From Baffinella frigidus (Eukaryota > Cryptophyceae > Cryptomonadales > Baffinellaceae), in assembly GCA_026770585.1 (NCBI GenBank), contig MU647717.1, positions 56,212-66,935 on the forward strand: 10,724 nt of DNA. Reading direction: 5' to 3'. Below are positions 1 through 6,285 of this stretch, one piece after another. Made by a program: the position numbers and the translations under genes. A model generated the notes under the pieces. That model saw only the letters and a program-made list of their open reading frames with translations. It ran no database searches and had not been told where the DNA came from. How positions within the stretch are numbered: the stretch's first letter is position 1; each line of letters begins with the position of its first letter.

Positions 1-230
1 ACGTAGCAGTGCAAGAATGTGGGAGCAGCAGCGCGTGTGAGCAGCAGAGCACGGGGCGCCATCGCAAGGTGCCACATGCGCGAAGGGGCAGATGGCAGAT
101 GATCGCACGCAACGACACACGCGGGAGCAGCAGCGCATGCACGCGTGGCAGCAGAGCATGCACGCAACAGAACTTGCAAAGGGAGCAGGGAGGGGATGCA
201 GCCTGGCGCGAGGTAGCAAGTAACATGCTA
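1..230. repeat. CAG-rich imperfect tandem repeat, no gene
   Basis: The block gggagcagcagcgc occurs at 21-34 and 123-136, and gcagcagagca at 41-51 and 148-158, so the tract is a roughly 100-bp unit repeated once with indels. Open frames across it are low-complexity and have no convincing start context, so I do not call a gene. Confidence 0.6.
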
Positions 231-514
231 CATGGTTTTTCTATGGAAATTGGCATGTTTTCAACCTTCTTTTTCTGCAACTTACGCAGGTTTTCTATGA
301 TTTTAGTACTACGAAACGTGCATATTTGCGTTTTTTATTTCTGTCAGAATTTTTTTTATCAAGCGCGCGCCTCAGCTCTTCGCCGATCACCCGCACCGTG
401 CCCACCGCTGGCCTGCCATGTGCTCACATGTCCTCTGGGCTGCCCACAGCCCCTGTGCGCCCCCGCCTTCCATCGCATCAGTTGATTTCGTTGAGTCAGG
501 CCATTTCGGGCAGG
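231..514. other. Unassigned stretch without a gene
   Basis: A T-rich section (about 231-360) passes into a C-rich section (about 365-480). I see no credible coding frame, inverted repeat or known motif here. The transition near 360 is a simple composition change. Confidence 0.5.
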
Positions 515-564
515 TAAAACTAAATTATCCTATGCTTTAATAAAACTAAATTATCCTATGCTTT
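515..564. repeat. 24-bp direct repeat, period 26
   Basis: The same 24 bases, beginning taaaactaaattatcc, occur at 515-538 and 541-564, separated by aa. The copies are identical, so the duplication is recent or maintained. No function is evident. Confidence 0.9.
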
Positions 565-608
565 CTTAAGTTGTCTTAAAGCCCTCCTTAAAGCCTCCAC
601 CAACACGG

Positions 609-794
609 TTTTATTTTCCGATGTCTTTTACAAGTGATTTTACCGCGGCCGAATCGTCTCTTAAGGAAACGATTGACTTTTGATGGCGGGTTTCCCGTTT
701 TTAGGGGATTTGTACGGGGAGTCGCCCGAAATCGGGGAGCTTTGCCGTACAAAAATAATAGAAAGACACATGCAAAAGACATCGGAAAATAAAA
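609..794. repeat. Inverted-repeat foldback element with 21-bp perfect arms
   Basis: Bases 609-629 (core ttttccgatgtctttt) are the exact reverse complement of 774-794. Between them are further stems: a 9-bp pair 709-717/745-753 with an inner pair 725-729/732-736, and a weaker one 652-657/669-674. This looks like a foldback or MITE-type unit, or the DNA of a structured RNA. No target-site duplication is visible and there is no coding frame. The sequence TTTTCCGAT recurs at 614-622 and 801-809 and inverted at 781-789 and 822-830, tying this unit to the next hairpin. Confidence 0.6.
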
Positions 795-795
795 A

Positions 796-835
796 GGTTG
801 TTTTCCGATCGAATAGAAACGATCGGAAAACAACC
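796..835. repeat. Perfect 16-bp hairpin, 8-base loop
   Basis: Arms 796-811 (ggttgttttccgatcg) and 820-835 are exact reverse complements around the loop aatagaaa. It directly abuts the 609-794 inverted repeat and shares its TTTTCCGAT core. No T-tract or other sign of a terminator follows. Confidence 0.85.
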
Positions 836-889
836 CGTTGCCCGTCAAGTCGAAAAAACAACTTTACTCGTCAAGTGACATACGAAGAC

Positions 890-1099
890 GTTATCTTATC
901 TTTGCAATTCCGCCCTCGGAAGGAGCAAACCACCAGGAAGGAAGCTCTACGAAGCTTCGTACGAGGCTCGTATCGTATGGTACGAGCTCGTAGAGCAACC
1001 GCCACTAAATTTCGGTAGACGGGATTCTTTACTTAGATGGACGGGACTCACGATAGAGTCCCGTCCATCTATCTGCACGATCCGTTGAGATAAGATAAC
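890..1099. repeat. Multi-arm nested inverted repeat
   Basis: An outer stem joins 890-901 (gttatcttatct) with its exact complement 1088-1099. It encloses three local hairpins: 908-912/917-921 (5 bp), 944-952/988-996 (9 bp) with an inner stem 957-962/980-985, and 1034-1049/1056-1071 (16 bp, loop acgata). The predicted fold is a multi-arm junction of about 210 bases. It has no tRNA A or B boxes. It could be a foldback transposon, a structured noncoding RNA gene or a cruciform-forming site; the sequence alone does not decide. Confidence 0.65.
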
Positions 1100-1137
1100 C
1101 GACAAAGATCGCGTCTGCCGAGTGAGGTTTGATGTTC

Positions 1138-1177
1138 AGATCACGTGATCGTGATCACGCGATCGTGATCGTGATCT
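1138..1177. repeat. GATCACG/CGTGATC near-palindromic cluster
   Basis: Forty bases are built almost entirely of overlapping GATCACG and CGTGATC words, so the tract nearly equals its own reverse complement. It holds several GATC sites. It may be a slipped or cruciform microsatellite or a clustered protein-binding site; no regulator is identifiable. Confidence 0.6.
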
Positions 1178-1182
1178 CAACC

Positions 1183-1365
1183 ACCCAGCGGACTTCGAAG
1201 GGATTTTGAATAACCCCTAAGCGATAAGACCTAGGACCCTACCAATAGGTGACCCGTCTACAGGGACATAGGGGGGTTCCTACGGATAAGGTAACGGAAA
1301 CTCGGGCAACTGAGTCCACGGGCCCGAACATCGGAAACTCGGGCAACTGAGTCCACGGGCCCGAA
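1183..1365 (+). mobile_element. Family A MITE copy, right end lost
   Basis: Bases 1186-1230 (cagcggacttcgaaggg...) match, with two differences, the reverse complement of 4698-4742 and also match 10206-10250. Homology with the 10202 copy continues through ctaggaccctac (1231-1242) and agggacata (1262-1270). The complementary right end seen in the other copies is missing. In its place is a 34-bp direct repeat (1295-1328 and 1332-1365), so this copy is rearranged or truncated. Confidence 0.75.
1295..1365. repeat. 34-bp tandem repeat, period 37
   Basis: The 34 bases starting cggaaactcgggcaactg occur identically at 1295-1328 and 1332-1365 with three bases between. The start of the unit (ggaaactcggg) is also present once in the family A copy at 10311-10321, so the duplication arose inside the transposon. 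Confidence 0.9.
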
Positions 1366-1620
1366 AAGTGTCATCTTTACCACACAAACGTCCCTCTCCG
1401 GTCAAACGCTGACGGAAATGGAGTCCAAGAATTCGAGTGAATTACGCATATGGGCCCCTGGCGTGAAAAACTTACGGATATGGGCCCCCCGTGCAAAATG
1501 GGCCCCCAGCCGGGAATCTCCGACATTACTACACACATCACGTGTGTCCAGACAGTTGCGACCCCAAACAAGGCTCTCTTCGTAGGATCATATTTTCCCC
1601 ATCAGATACCTCGACGGGCC

Positions 1621-1644
1621 TTGTGTCTCGTGCACAAGACACAA
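1621..1644. repeat. 8-bp hairpin ttgtgtct/agacacaa
   Basis: Arms 1621-1628 and 1637-1644 are exact complements around an 8-base loop. It lies inside the 1435-1998 element. Confidence 0.7.
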
Positions 1645-1727
1645 CCCGAGACGCTGGACGGCACCCCCCGCCCCGCTGCATACCTGAGCCGAGGCCGAGA
1701 CCCAGCTGTCTGCGGCCCATCCAGAAT

Positions 1728-1762
1728 GGAAAAAACATGGCGCGTAGCGCCATGTTTTTTCC
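1728..1762. repeat. Perfect 16-bp hairpin with 3-base loop
   Basis: Bases 1728-1743 (ggaaaaaacatggcgc) and 1747-1762 are exact reverse complements around gta. It lies close to the midpoint of the 1435-1998 element. It ends in a T run followed by CC, but in a eukaryotic transposon a terminator reading has no support. Confidence 0.9.
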
Positions 1763-1792
1763 TTGGCGCGCTGGACGACACCCCCCGCCTCC

Positions 1793-1824
1793 CGGGCCGA
1801 AGGCCCGCCGGGCCGGAGGCCCGG
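1793..1824. repeat. Two tandem GC hairpins
   Basis: cgggcc-gaa-ggcccg (1793-1807) is followed by ccgggcc-gga-ggcccgg (1808-1824). The two are near-duplicates of one another inside the 1435-1998 element and lie just after the second copy of its 21-bp repeat. Confidence 0.8.
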
Positions 1825-2017
1825 CTGAGGCAGGAGCTTTAATTGCAGGGTCGCGTCCAATTACAATCACATGTAAGAGTCACGCGGCCAATTTCCAGTG
1901 TATACAAGGACACGACAAATATCTCGGGGCCCATTTTGCACGGGGGGCCCATTTCTGTTTGGTTTTACTACATAGGGGCCCATATCGGTATTTTTCTCCC
2001 AAGAATTCTATTTGACC

Positions 2018-2230
2018 ACGATCTTTACTACACGACAAGGAACCTACAGTACGGACCTTTCCCTGCATCACGGAACCATCACGATCGCCTATTTTTTTGA
2101 AAAAACAAAATACAAAATACAATACGATCTTTACTACACGACAAGGAACCTACCGGTACAGTACGGACCTTTCCCTGCATCACGGAACCATCACGATCGC
2201 CTATTTTTTTGAAAAAAACAAATACAAAGA
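2018..2230. repeat. 106-bp tandem duplication upstream of the CDS
   Basis: Bases 2018-2123 and 2124-2230 are two copies of one unit beginning acgatctttactacacgaca. The second copy carries a short insertion (ccggta, about 2153-2158) and small changes in its A-rich tail. Both include a cctatttttttgaaaaaa foldback. The array ends about 70 bases before the likely start codon at 2301, so it may be a duplicated promoter or 5' UTR segment. No TATA box is obvious. Confidence 0.8.
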
Positions 2231-2300
2231 AGATGTATTTTTTTTCAAAACACCAGCGGGGACATTCCACGTGGCAGACACATTCAAGCGAAACGCCACC

Positions 2301-3059
2301 ATGACCACCAAGGCGCCCGCCATGCGACGTGTCCGCAGCATGACGCCGACCCCCCCGTGTGCGCCTCCGCGCGAGCCGGAAACGATCCAGGATCCGTCGT
2401 ACAAGTTTCTTTGCACGGGCGCGCAGCCTGACCTTGACTGGCTCAACTCCACAGAGAACGTCAAGCAGCGCGCCACACCACGCGTCTTCCGCAAGACGCC
2501 GATCCGCCCGCGTGCGCGGCCGGAACATCTCGCGATGGTGCTCAAGATCAGCAAGCGTGTGCCCATGCACATCGACGAGGACGACCGCCGAAACCGCCGC
2601 CGCAGCGAGGACTTGTACGATCGCCCAAGTGTCCGCGACTTCCTCAGGAGCATATCCGTCTCCTGCCCCACCAGCCCCATGGGGAAGCCGACCCTCGAGT
2701 TCAAAGTGCGCACCGTTCGAGTGCCGGACTTTGCCTGGCTCAACTCCACCGATGAGAAGGACATCGAGGAGCCCGCAGCGCGACGCGACTCCCGCAAGGC
2801 GCCGCCGCCCCCGCGTCCTGAGGAGCCCGCCGAGCAACGCGTCTCCCGCAAGCCGCCTCCCCCCGCGCGTCCTACGCGTGCGCCGCCGCGACCTTTCGAG
2901 CAGAAGGCTGAGCAGCACGGCGGACGGACATGGGAGGAATACGCTGCCGCGCTCACGCGCTTGCTGCAGTCGTCGACGCGCGCCGAAACATGCGTGTGGC
3001 AACGTGGAGACCTCCCGACGCCCCGCTCGCAACGTCCTACCGTAAACTGTCAACCCTAA
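2301..3059 (+). CDS. Unknown 252-aa basic, Pro/Arg-rich protein with duplicated WLNST module
   Basis: I do not recognise this gene. The frame is open from 2097, but I choose the ATG at 2301 because its context is gccaccATGa and upstream codons run through the 106-bp tandem duplication. Third positions are strongly G/C, as expected of coding DNA in a GC-rich nuclear genome. The protein has a diverged internal duplication: PDLDWLNSTE at residues 43-52 and PDFAWLNSTD at 142-151, each preceded by an aromatic-x-F-type segment and followed by arginine-rich sequence with an SRKxP-like motif (residues 64-66, 164-168 and 182-186). Residues 91-105 are acidic then arginine-rich, 167-198 are proline-rich (PPPP runs, SH3-ligand-like), and 210-225 could form a short helix (TWEEYAAALTRLLQSS). 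There is no signal peptide or membrane segment. It is probably largely disordered. The stop codon lies within the first telomere-like heptamer, so the natural 3' end may be lost, or may lie across an intron (GTAAAC at 3042). An antisense open frame is a composition shadow. Confidence 0.6.
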   Translation: MTTKAPAMRRVRSMTPTPPCAPPREPETIQDPSYKFLCTGAQPDLDWLNSTENVKQRATPRVFRKTPIRPRARPEHLAMVLKISKRVPMHIDEDDRRNRRRSEDLYDRPSVRDFLRSISVSCPTSPMGKPTLEFKVRTVRVPDFAWLNSTDEKDIEEPAARRDSRKAPPPPRPEEPAEQRVSRKPPPPARPTRAPPRPFEQKAEQHGGRTWEEYAAALTRLLQSSTRAETCVWQRGDLPTPRSQRPTVNCQP

Positions 3060-3265
3060 ATCCTGAACCCTAAACCCTACACCCTAAACCCTCAACCCTA
3101 AATCCTGAACCCTAAACCCTACACCCCAAACCCTCAATCCTGAACGCTCAACCCTACACCCTAAACCCTATACCCTAAACTCTGAACCCGAAACCCTACA
3201 CTCTAAATCTTATACCCTAAACCCCGAACCCTAAACCCTAAACCCCAAACCCTAAACCCTAAAAC
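3053..3265. repeat. Degenerate telomere-like CCCTAAA array
   Basis: About thirty heptamers of CCCTAAA and variants (CCTGAAC, CCCTACA, CCCCAAA) run in one orientation with the C-rich strand on +. They begin inside the last codons of the 2301-3059 CDS. The degeneracy and position rule out a functional chromosome end. Confidence 0.9.
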
Positions 3266-3311
3266 AGGGCTGAAGCCCTGAATCTCCCGCACATGGCCGG
3301 CGCGCGACGCT

Positions 3312-3430
3312 ACAGGGGTACCTCGCTCATAAGAAACGCCCACCCCCCTAGGACCACCGTAGGGCCCTAGGCATAGGCCTACTGTAGGGTCCTAGGGGGA
3401 CGCTGTTTCTTATGAGCGAGGTACCCCTGT
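3312..3430. mobile_element. Family B foldback MITE, copy 1
   Basis: Bases 3312-3337 (acaggggtacctcgctcata...) and 3405-3430 are perfect 26-bp inverted repeats. The 119-bp unit remains partly complementary through its middle (cctagga.../...tcctagg), so nearly the whole element can fold into one hairpin. It is bounded by TA on both sides (3311-3312, 3430-3431), which fits a Tc1/mariner-like target preference, although the ends are self-complementary so this is not conclusive. No coding frame. Confidence 0.85.
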
Positions 3431-3480
3431 ACGGGGGTGTGCGGGTGACGGCGGGGATTGGGTGGGGGGCACCTACATGT

Positions 3481-3594
3481 ACAGGGATACCTCGCTCATA
3501 AGACAGCGCCACCCCCTAGAGCCCTACAGTAGGACTAGGGCCCTATGGTGGTCCTAGGGGGTGGGCAAGTTTCTTATGAGCGAGGTACCCCTGT
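3481..3594. mobile_element. Family B foldback MITE, copy 2
   Basis: The ends 3481-3503 (acagggatacctcgctcata...) and 3572-3594 are inverted with one mismatch in 23, and are the same sequence as copy 1. The middle differs from copy 1 but is again self-complementary around cctag motifs. Its left flank (3443-3478) and right flank (from 3598) match 3813-3848 and 3850-3880, where no element is present. Confidence 0.85.
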
Positions 3595-3610
3595 TTATGT
3601 AGGCATCGCC

Positions 3611-3712
3611 TCCTGAGAGAGAGAAAGAGAGCGAGAGCGAGAGAGAACATTATTGAGATGCACAGGGAGAGAGCATTATTACGAGAGAGCGAGATGGAGA
3701 GAGCATGATTAA
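3611..3712. repeat. GA-rich purine tract
   Basis: Imperfect (GA)n with interspersed GAGC and GCATTATT units. Codons read from either strand are low-complexity. No gene. Confidence 0.85.
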
Positions 3713-3937
3713 TACACGAATGCACGAAACAGCCGCTATGCGGGGGGGTGAGGGCAGGATAAGTTCCGGTGTCCGCCTATGTTGGGAGCTCGAAGAACCT
3801 CAAGGACCTAAAGGGTGACGGCGGAGATGGGAGGGGGGGCACCTACATATAGGCATCGCCTCCTTAGAGACAGAAACAGAGCGCGATAGGGAGAGAGAGA
3901 GCTCCATGCAAACCAACTTCGGAGGATCAGACGTATG
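3713..3937. other. Non-coding spacer with inverted similarity to 5185-5216
   Basis: tgttgggagctcgaagaacc and aaggacctaaagg (3780-3813) resemble the reverse complement of 5185-5216 (taggtcctttagg then ctcccaaca). The rest is G-rich duplicated sequence and a second GA-rich run (3861-3900). No gene is seen. Confidence 0.5.
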
Positions 3938-3990
3938 TGGGGATGGGGGGGACGGTGGAGATGGGGGGGGTGACGCAGAGGGGGGGGGGG
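3938..3990 (+). repeat. G-run cluster, G-quadruplex candidate
   Basis: At least four runs of four or more G lie within about 55 bases (3938-3942, 3945-3951, 3963-3970, 3980-3990) on the + strand. The run lengths suit a G-quadruplex. It appears to be an expanded form of the G-rich half of the duplicated segment at 3443 and 3813. Confidence 0.65.
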
Positions 3991-4061
3991 GCACAGAGCC
4001 TTCGCCAGCCCGCGCTGACAAGGCCCGAGGTCATGTCTCTCTCAAGCGCGACACTATCTAA

Positions 4062-4206
4062 CAGCCCTCACGGCTTGAGCAAATCGTCGATTTTCGATTT
4101 CTCGATTTCAAGGGGAATTGGAGCCGTTGAAGTCGGATTCCAACTTCACTCCCAAAGGAATCAGAAATGAAAAATGTCGATTTGCTCCAACCCTGAGGGC
4201 TGGTGG
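4062..4206. mobile_element. Family C foldback MITE, copy 1
   Basis: The left end cagccctcacggcttgagca (4062-4081) is inverted at 4178-4202 (tgctccaaccctgagggctg) with few mismatches, and both ends continue into CAAATCG. The middle folds back as well (gttgaagtcgg against attccaactt). The right end extends to ggtgg at 4206, as in copy 2. The element is about 145 bp and has no coding frame. Confidence 0.8.
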
Positions 4207-4313
4207 ACGAGGGTCTCTTTCTTCATTACACGCACAGAGCCTCGCAGAGTTTTTTGAGGTGGCGAGCCTCGAGGATTCTCGTCAGGTGACGAGCTTCGAG
4301 TCTGGGGATACAA

Positions 4314-4396
4314 CCCCGTGTAGGAAGACCGGAGTGACTCTACACAGTCACGTCTCCCCGTGTAGGATGGCCGGAGTGACTTTACACAGTCACGTC
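4314..4396. repeat. 41-bp tandem repeat, each unit with a GTGACT/AGTCAC hairpin
   Basis: ccccgtgtagga...agtcacgtc occurs at 4314-4354 and 4356-4396 with three differences. Each unit contains gtgact and agtcac separated by six bases. A 101-aa open frame (4118-4423) is created by reading the family C end into this repeat and is not a gene. The sequence tatttaaaaa follows at 4418-4427, but with no gene downstream I do not call a promoter. Confidence 0.85.
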
Positions 4397-4427
4397 GTGT
4401 GGCGCGATTCTCGGCCTATTTAAAAAC

Positions 4428-4586
4428 GATGTGCTTTTGAAAGTGGGCATTTGTGTAGTAACTTTCGTTGATTGGCCACGTAAATCTGCGAAATTAGCAC
4501 AGTCACAAAGTTGGAATACCCTATCCTGGTACAAATGTTTACACCCCCACATGTAAATAGGTTCCTCCAGCATTCTCGAGTGGATA
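4428..4586. other. Spacer without a recognised gene
   Basis: Less GC-rich than its surroundings. A small inverted pair gtttac/gtaaat lies around acccccacat (about 4538-4558). Open frames are short and not supported by start context or composition. Confidence 0.5.
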
Positions 4587-4746
4587 CACACAGCGGACTA
4601 CAAAGAGATTTTCGGCCCCAATCGGGCCACCTTTCCGCTACCTTATCCGTAAAAATCCCCATGTGTCCCTACGCTACTGCCTACCGTAAGATTATATGTC
4701 TTGTCGCTCAGGGGTTATTCAAAATCCCTTCGAAGTCCGCTGTGTG
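4587..4746 (-). mobile_element. Family A MITE, most complete copy (160 bp)
   Basis: Both ends read inward CACACAGCGGACT: 4587-4599 on + and the reverse complement of 4734-4746. The inverted match continues to about 26 bp (aaagagatttt on the left, aagggatttt on the right). Its minus-strand interior matches 1186-1290 and 10206-10310. No clean target-site duplication is seen (ggata on the left, gttgg on the right). It has no coding frame. Confidence 0.85.
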
Positions 4747-5165
4747 GTTGGGACAGCCTCGGTGTGGGTGCATGCATGGCGGCCTTGTTGGTAGTAAACA
4801 AAGGTAGGATCTTGTGTCTTAGTCACATTTCTAGCCTCGAGCGGGTGGGGAGAGGGTCTAGGGCTTCGGGTCTAGGGCCTAGGGTTTGCAAAATAATAAC
4901 AATAAATGATAAATGAATTGTTGAAATGGGGGGGGGGCGTCACCCGCCCTCAGCCTCTGGCGCACCAGACCCCTCCTCCAGACCCCCTCCTGAACCCCCC
5001 AATCCCGAACTCGAGCCCCCCCCCCCACTCCCGCTGCCTCCCCCTGGTATAGGGTGTAGGGTTTATGATTTATGGTTTATGGTTTATCCCTTAAGTGACC
5101 CGTAGGCTCATACATCCTACCGTAGGGCCCGACGTCGAAAGGCCAGCGCCATCAGCCGTTCACTC
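4747..5165. repeat. Spacer with reversed telomere-like patches and C/G homopolymers
   Basis: Short patches with the G-rich strand on + occur at 4855-4890 (tctagggcttcgggtctagg) and 5045-5090 (tagggtttatgatttatggt), opposite to the main arrays. Between them are a run of ten G near 4927-4936 and a C-rich block with eleven C near 5019. No credible gene. Confidence 0.6.
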
Positions 5166-5268
5166 GCAGAGAAAGCATTTTTTTTTTAGGTCCTTTAGGT
5201 TTTAATTTCTCCCAACATAGCCCAACGACACGCCCTTCCGTAGAAAGGACTGCAGAGAAAGCATTTTT
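5166..5268. repeat. 17-bp direct repeat gcagagaaagcattttt
   Basis: Identical at 5166-5182 and 5252-5268, 86 bp apart. The sequence around it (5100-5400) contains no coding frame, and I see nothing else in it apart from the inverted similarity to 3780-3813. Confidence 0.85.
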
Positions 5269-5399
5269 GCTCTCGGATCGCGTTTCGCTCTCCAGTGCAG
5301 AGGCTCGTGAAGAGGGGATACAGGGTGGTCCTTTGGTTTTTGCTTTCGATTAATTCTTTGTAAAGTAAAAAGTTCTTCAGGTTACGAGCTCGAGTAGGC

Positions 5400-5759
5400 G
5401 TTGGAAATGGGCAGGAAGGCAGGTTGCAAGGCCCTGTCAGGGACCCGAGCGTAGGTTGATCTGAACGGAAGCACGCGGTATAGCGAGCGTGCGCCTGTGC
5501 TGCGCCGTTGCGTCTTGGGTCGGTTGGCGGAACCCGTCAACGCCGTGGGTCTTTCCCAGTCAGCTTCGTCGGTTCCCACTGAGGTGGCAAGACGTTCGAT
5601 TGCGCCACACGGCTGGAACGAAGCGAGCGAGGCCGCACGCGCGAAGGGCAGGGCGCGCGGCGCGGGTCCTGATTCGCCACAGGCCCCCCCATCCATCTCC
5701 GGGGGCGCGATTGGAGTCTGCGGCACGCCCGGGGAGAAACATAGCGTGAAGCTCTTCCC
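5400..5759. other. GC-rich CpG-dense stretch, possible 5' region
   Basis: Open frames exist on both strands (for example 5382-5837 on minus and 5497-5880 on plus), but they overlap, none has a consistent third-position bias, and none has a good start context. The stretch ends at the ATG of the short ORF at 5760, so it may be a promoter or 5' UTR. Confidence 0.4.
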
Positions 5760-5852
5760 ATGGCGGACGACAATGAGAAGGAGTTTTGGAATACGAACAC
5801 GGTGGAAGTCGATCACGCGGACCACTATAATGCGCACACGCGCGTCAAGTGA
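5760..5852 (+). CDS. Short ORF (30 aa), possible first coding exon
   Basis: The ATG at 5760 has the favourable context cccATGG and opens a frame starting MADDNEKEFWNTNTVEV, rich in acidic and polar residues with several histidines and ending TRVK. An in-frame TAG lies upstream (in acatag, before 5745), so the start is well bounded. The frame stops at TGA (5850-5852), but the sequence there reads caaGTGAGC, so a splice donor at 5849 could replace the stop. Telomere-like repeats begin a few bases later, as they do after the other coding islands. It could be a 5' exon of a gene continuing to the right, a truncated gene or chance. I do not recognise the peptide. Confidence 0.35.
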   Translation: MADDNEKEFWNTNTVEVDHADHYNAHTRVK

Positions 5853-5857
5853 GCCAT

Positions 5858-6017
5858 CAACCCTAGACCCTAAACCCTGAACCCTAAACCTTGAACCAGG
5901 CCCTCAACCCTAAACCCAAAACCATAACCCCAACGTCGATCCCAGTTGAGCCTCCTAGCTCTGTGTTAGTCTACACCCTAAACCCCAACCCATCAACCCT
6001 GGACCCTAATCCCTAAA
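5858..6017. repeat. Degenerate telomere-like array
   Basis: CCCTAAA and variants with the C-rich strand on +, interrupted by a unique piece (about 5935-5970). It starts directly after the 5760-5852 ORF. Confidence 0.85.
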
Positions 6018-6199
6018 CACTCCTCCTGCTCTCTGCCTCCGGTACGAGTCCTGGCGCTGCCTCACTCGGGTTGACCGACCATTCTCAAGTTGGCATGCTG
6101 GGTTTGCGGTACAAACCCGTCAACTTTGGCGCGGGGACGAGTCCGAATTTGGTGTGTCCAGATAGACTGAGACAGGTCTAGGAGCCTCCCGTCCACGTA

Positions 6200-6228
6200 C
6201 CACCAGCCCTCAGAGTGGGAGCAACTCG
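6200..6228 (+). mobile_element. Family C terminal fragment nested in element D
   Basis: ccaccagccctcagagtggg and the nine bases after it match the inverted right end of family C copy 1 (4178-4206) at 26 of 29 positions. No partner end is found nearby, so only one end remains. Confidence 0.65.
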
Positions 6229-6285
6229 TCTTTGCCGGGACCCCTGATTTGCACCGCAGTTCGCCGGATTCGGGCGAGGTCCAGT

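Larger units (their letters stand above)
1435..1998. mobile_element. 564-bp non-autonomous TIR element, Mutator-like
   Basis: The ten bases ccaagaattc occur directly at 1425-1434 and 1999-2008. Immediately inside them the left end (gagtgaattacgcatatggg) and the reverse complement of the right end (gagaaaaataccgatatggg) match at 19 of 24 positions and share ATATGGGCCCC. Subterminally, gggccccccgtgcaaaatgg near 1485-1505 is inverted near 1930-1950. Known Mutator-like elements make target duplications of about 8-11 bp, so a MULE-type MITE is the best family guess. There is no transposase frame. The centre has a strong hairpin (1728-1762), a 21-bp repeat (1652-1672 and 1769-1789, one mismatch) and paired GC hairpins. 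Confidence 0.75.
3443..3890. repeat. Duplicated segment with and without the family B insertion
   Basis: The unit starting gggtgacggcggggattggg occurs at 3443-3478 and 3813-3848, and its continuation aggcatcgcctcct at 3601-3614 and 3851-3864. In the first copy family B sits exactly between the halves; in the second the halves join as cacctacatataggcatcgcc-type sequence. A further diverged copy of the G-rich part is near 3951-3993. Confidence 0.8.

Noticed and set aside
890-1099. tRNA or tRNA-like gene
   Set aside because: The fold is branched, but arm lengths are wrong and no A box, B box or TTC loop is present.
1728-1762. Rho-independent terminator (hairpin with T run)
   Set aside because: The T run is part of the stem, the context is eukaryotic, and it lies inside a transposon with no gene upstream.
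1450-2015. Several overlapping ORFs of 85-174 aa on both strands
   Set aside because: They lie inside the 564-bp TIR element, overlap in all frames and are dictated by its GC hairpins. None resembles a transposase.
2079-3053. Long open frame (324 aa) on the minus strand opposite the CDS, and a second minus frame at 2201-2956
   Set aside because: They are shadows of the plus-strand gene: the codon third-position bias and the Kozak-type start belong to the plus frame, and the minus products are arginine/glycine-rich artefacts running through the tandem duplication.
3053-3265. Functional telomere or CRISPR-like array
   Set aside because: Heptamers are degenerate, internal and lack spacers of constant length, so neither an active chromosome end nor a CRISPR array.
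4118-4423. 101-aa plus frame with repeated TLHSHV peptide
   Set aside because: It is composed of the right end of a family C MITE followed by a 41-bp tandem repeat; no coding bias.
5382-5880. Overlapping 127-aa plus and 151-aa minus ORFs
   Set aside because: GC-rich DNA with few stops on either strand; no start context or third-position pattern in either, unlike the short ORF starting at 5760.
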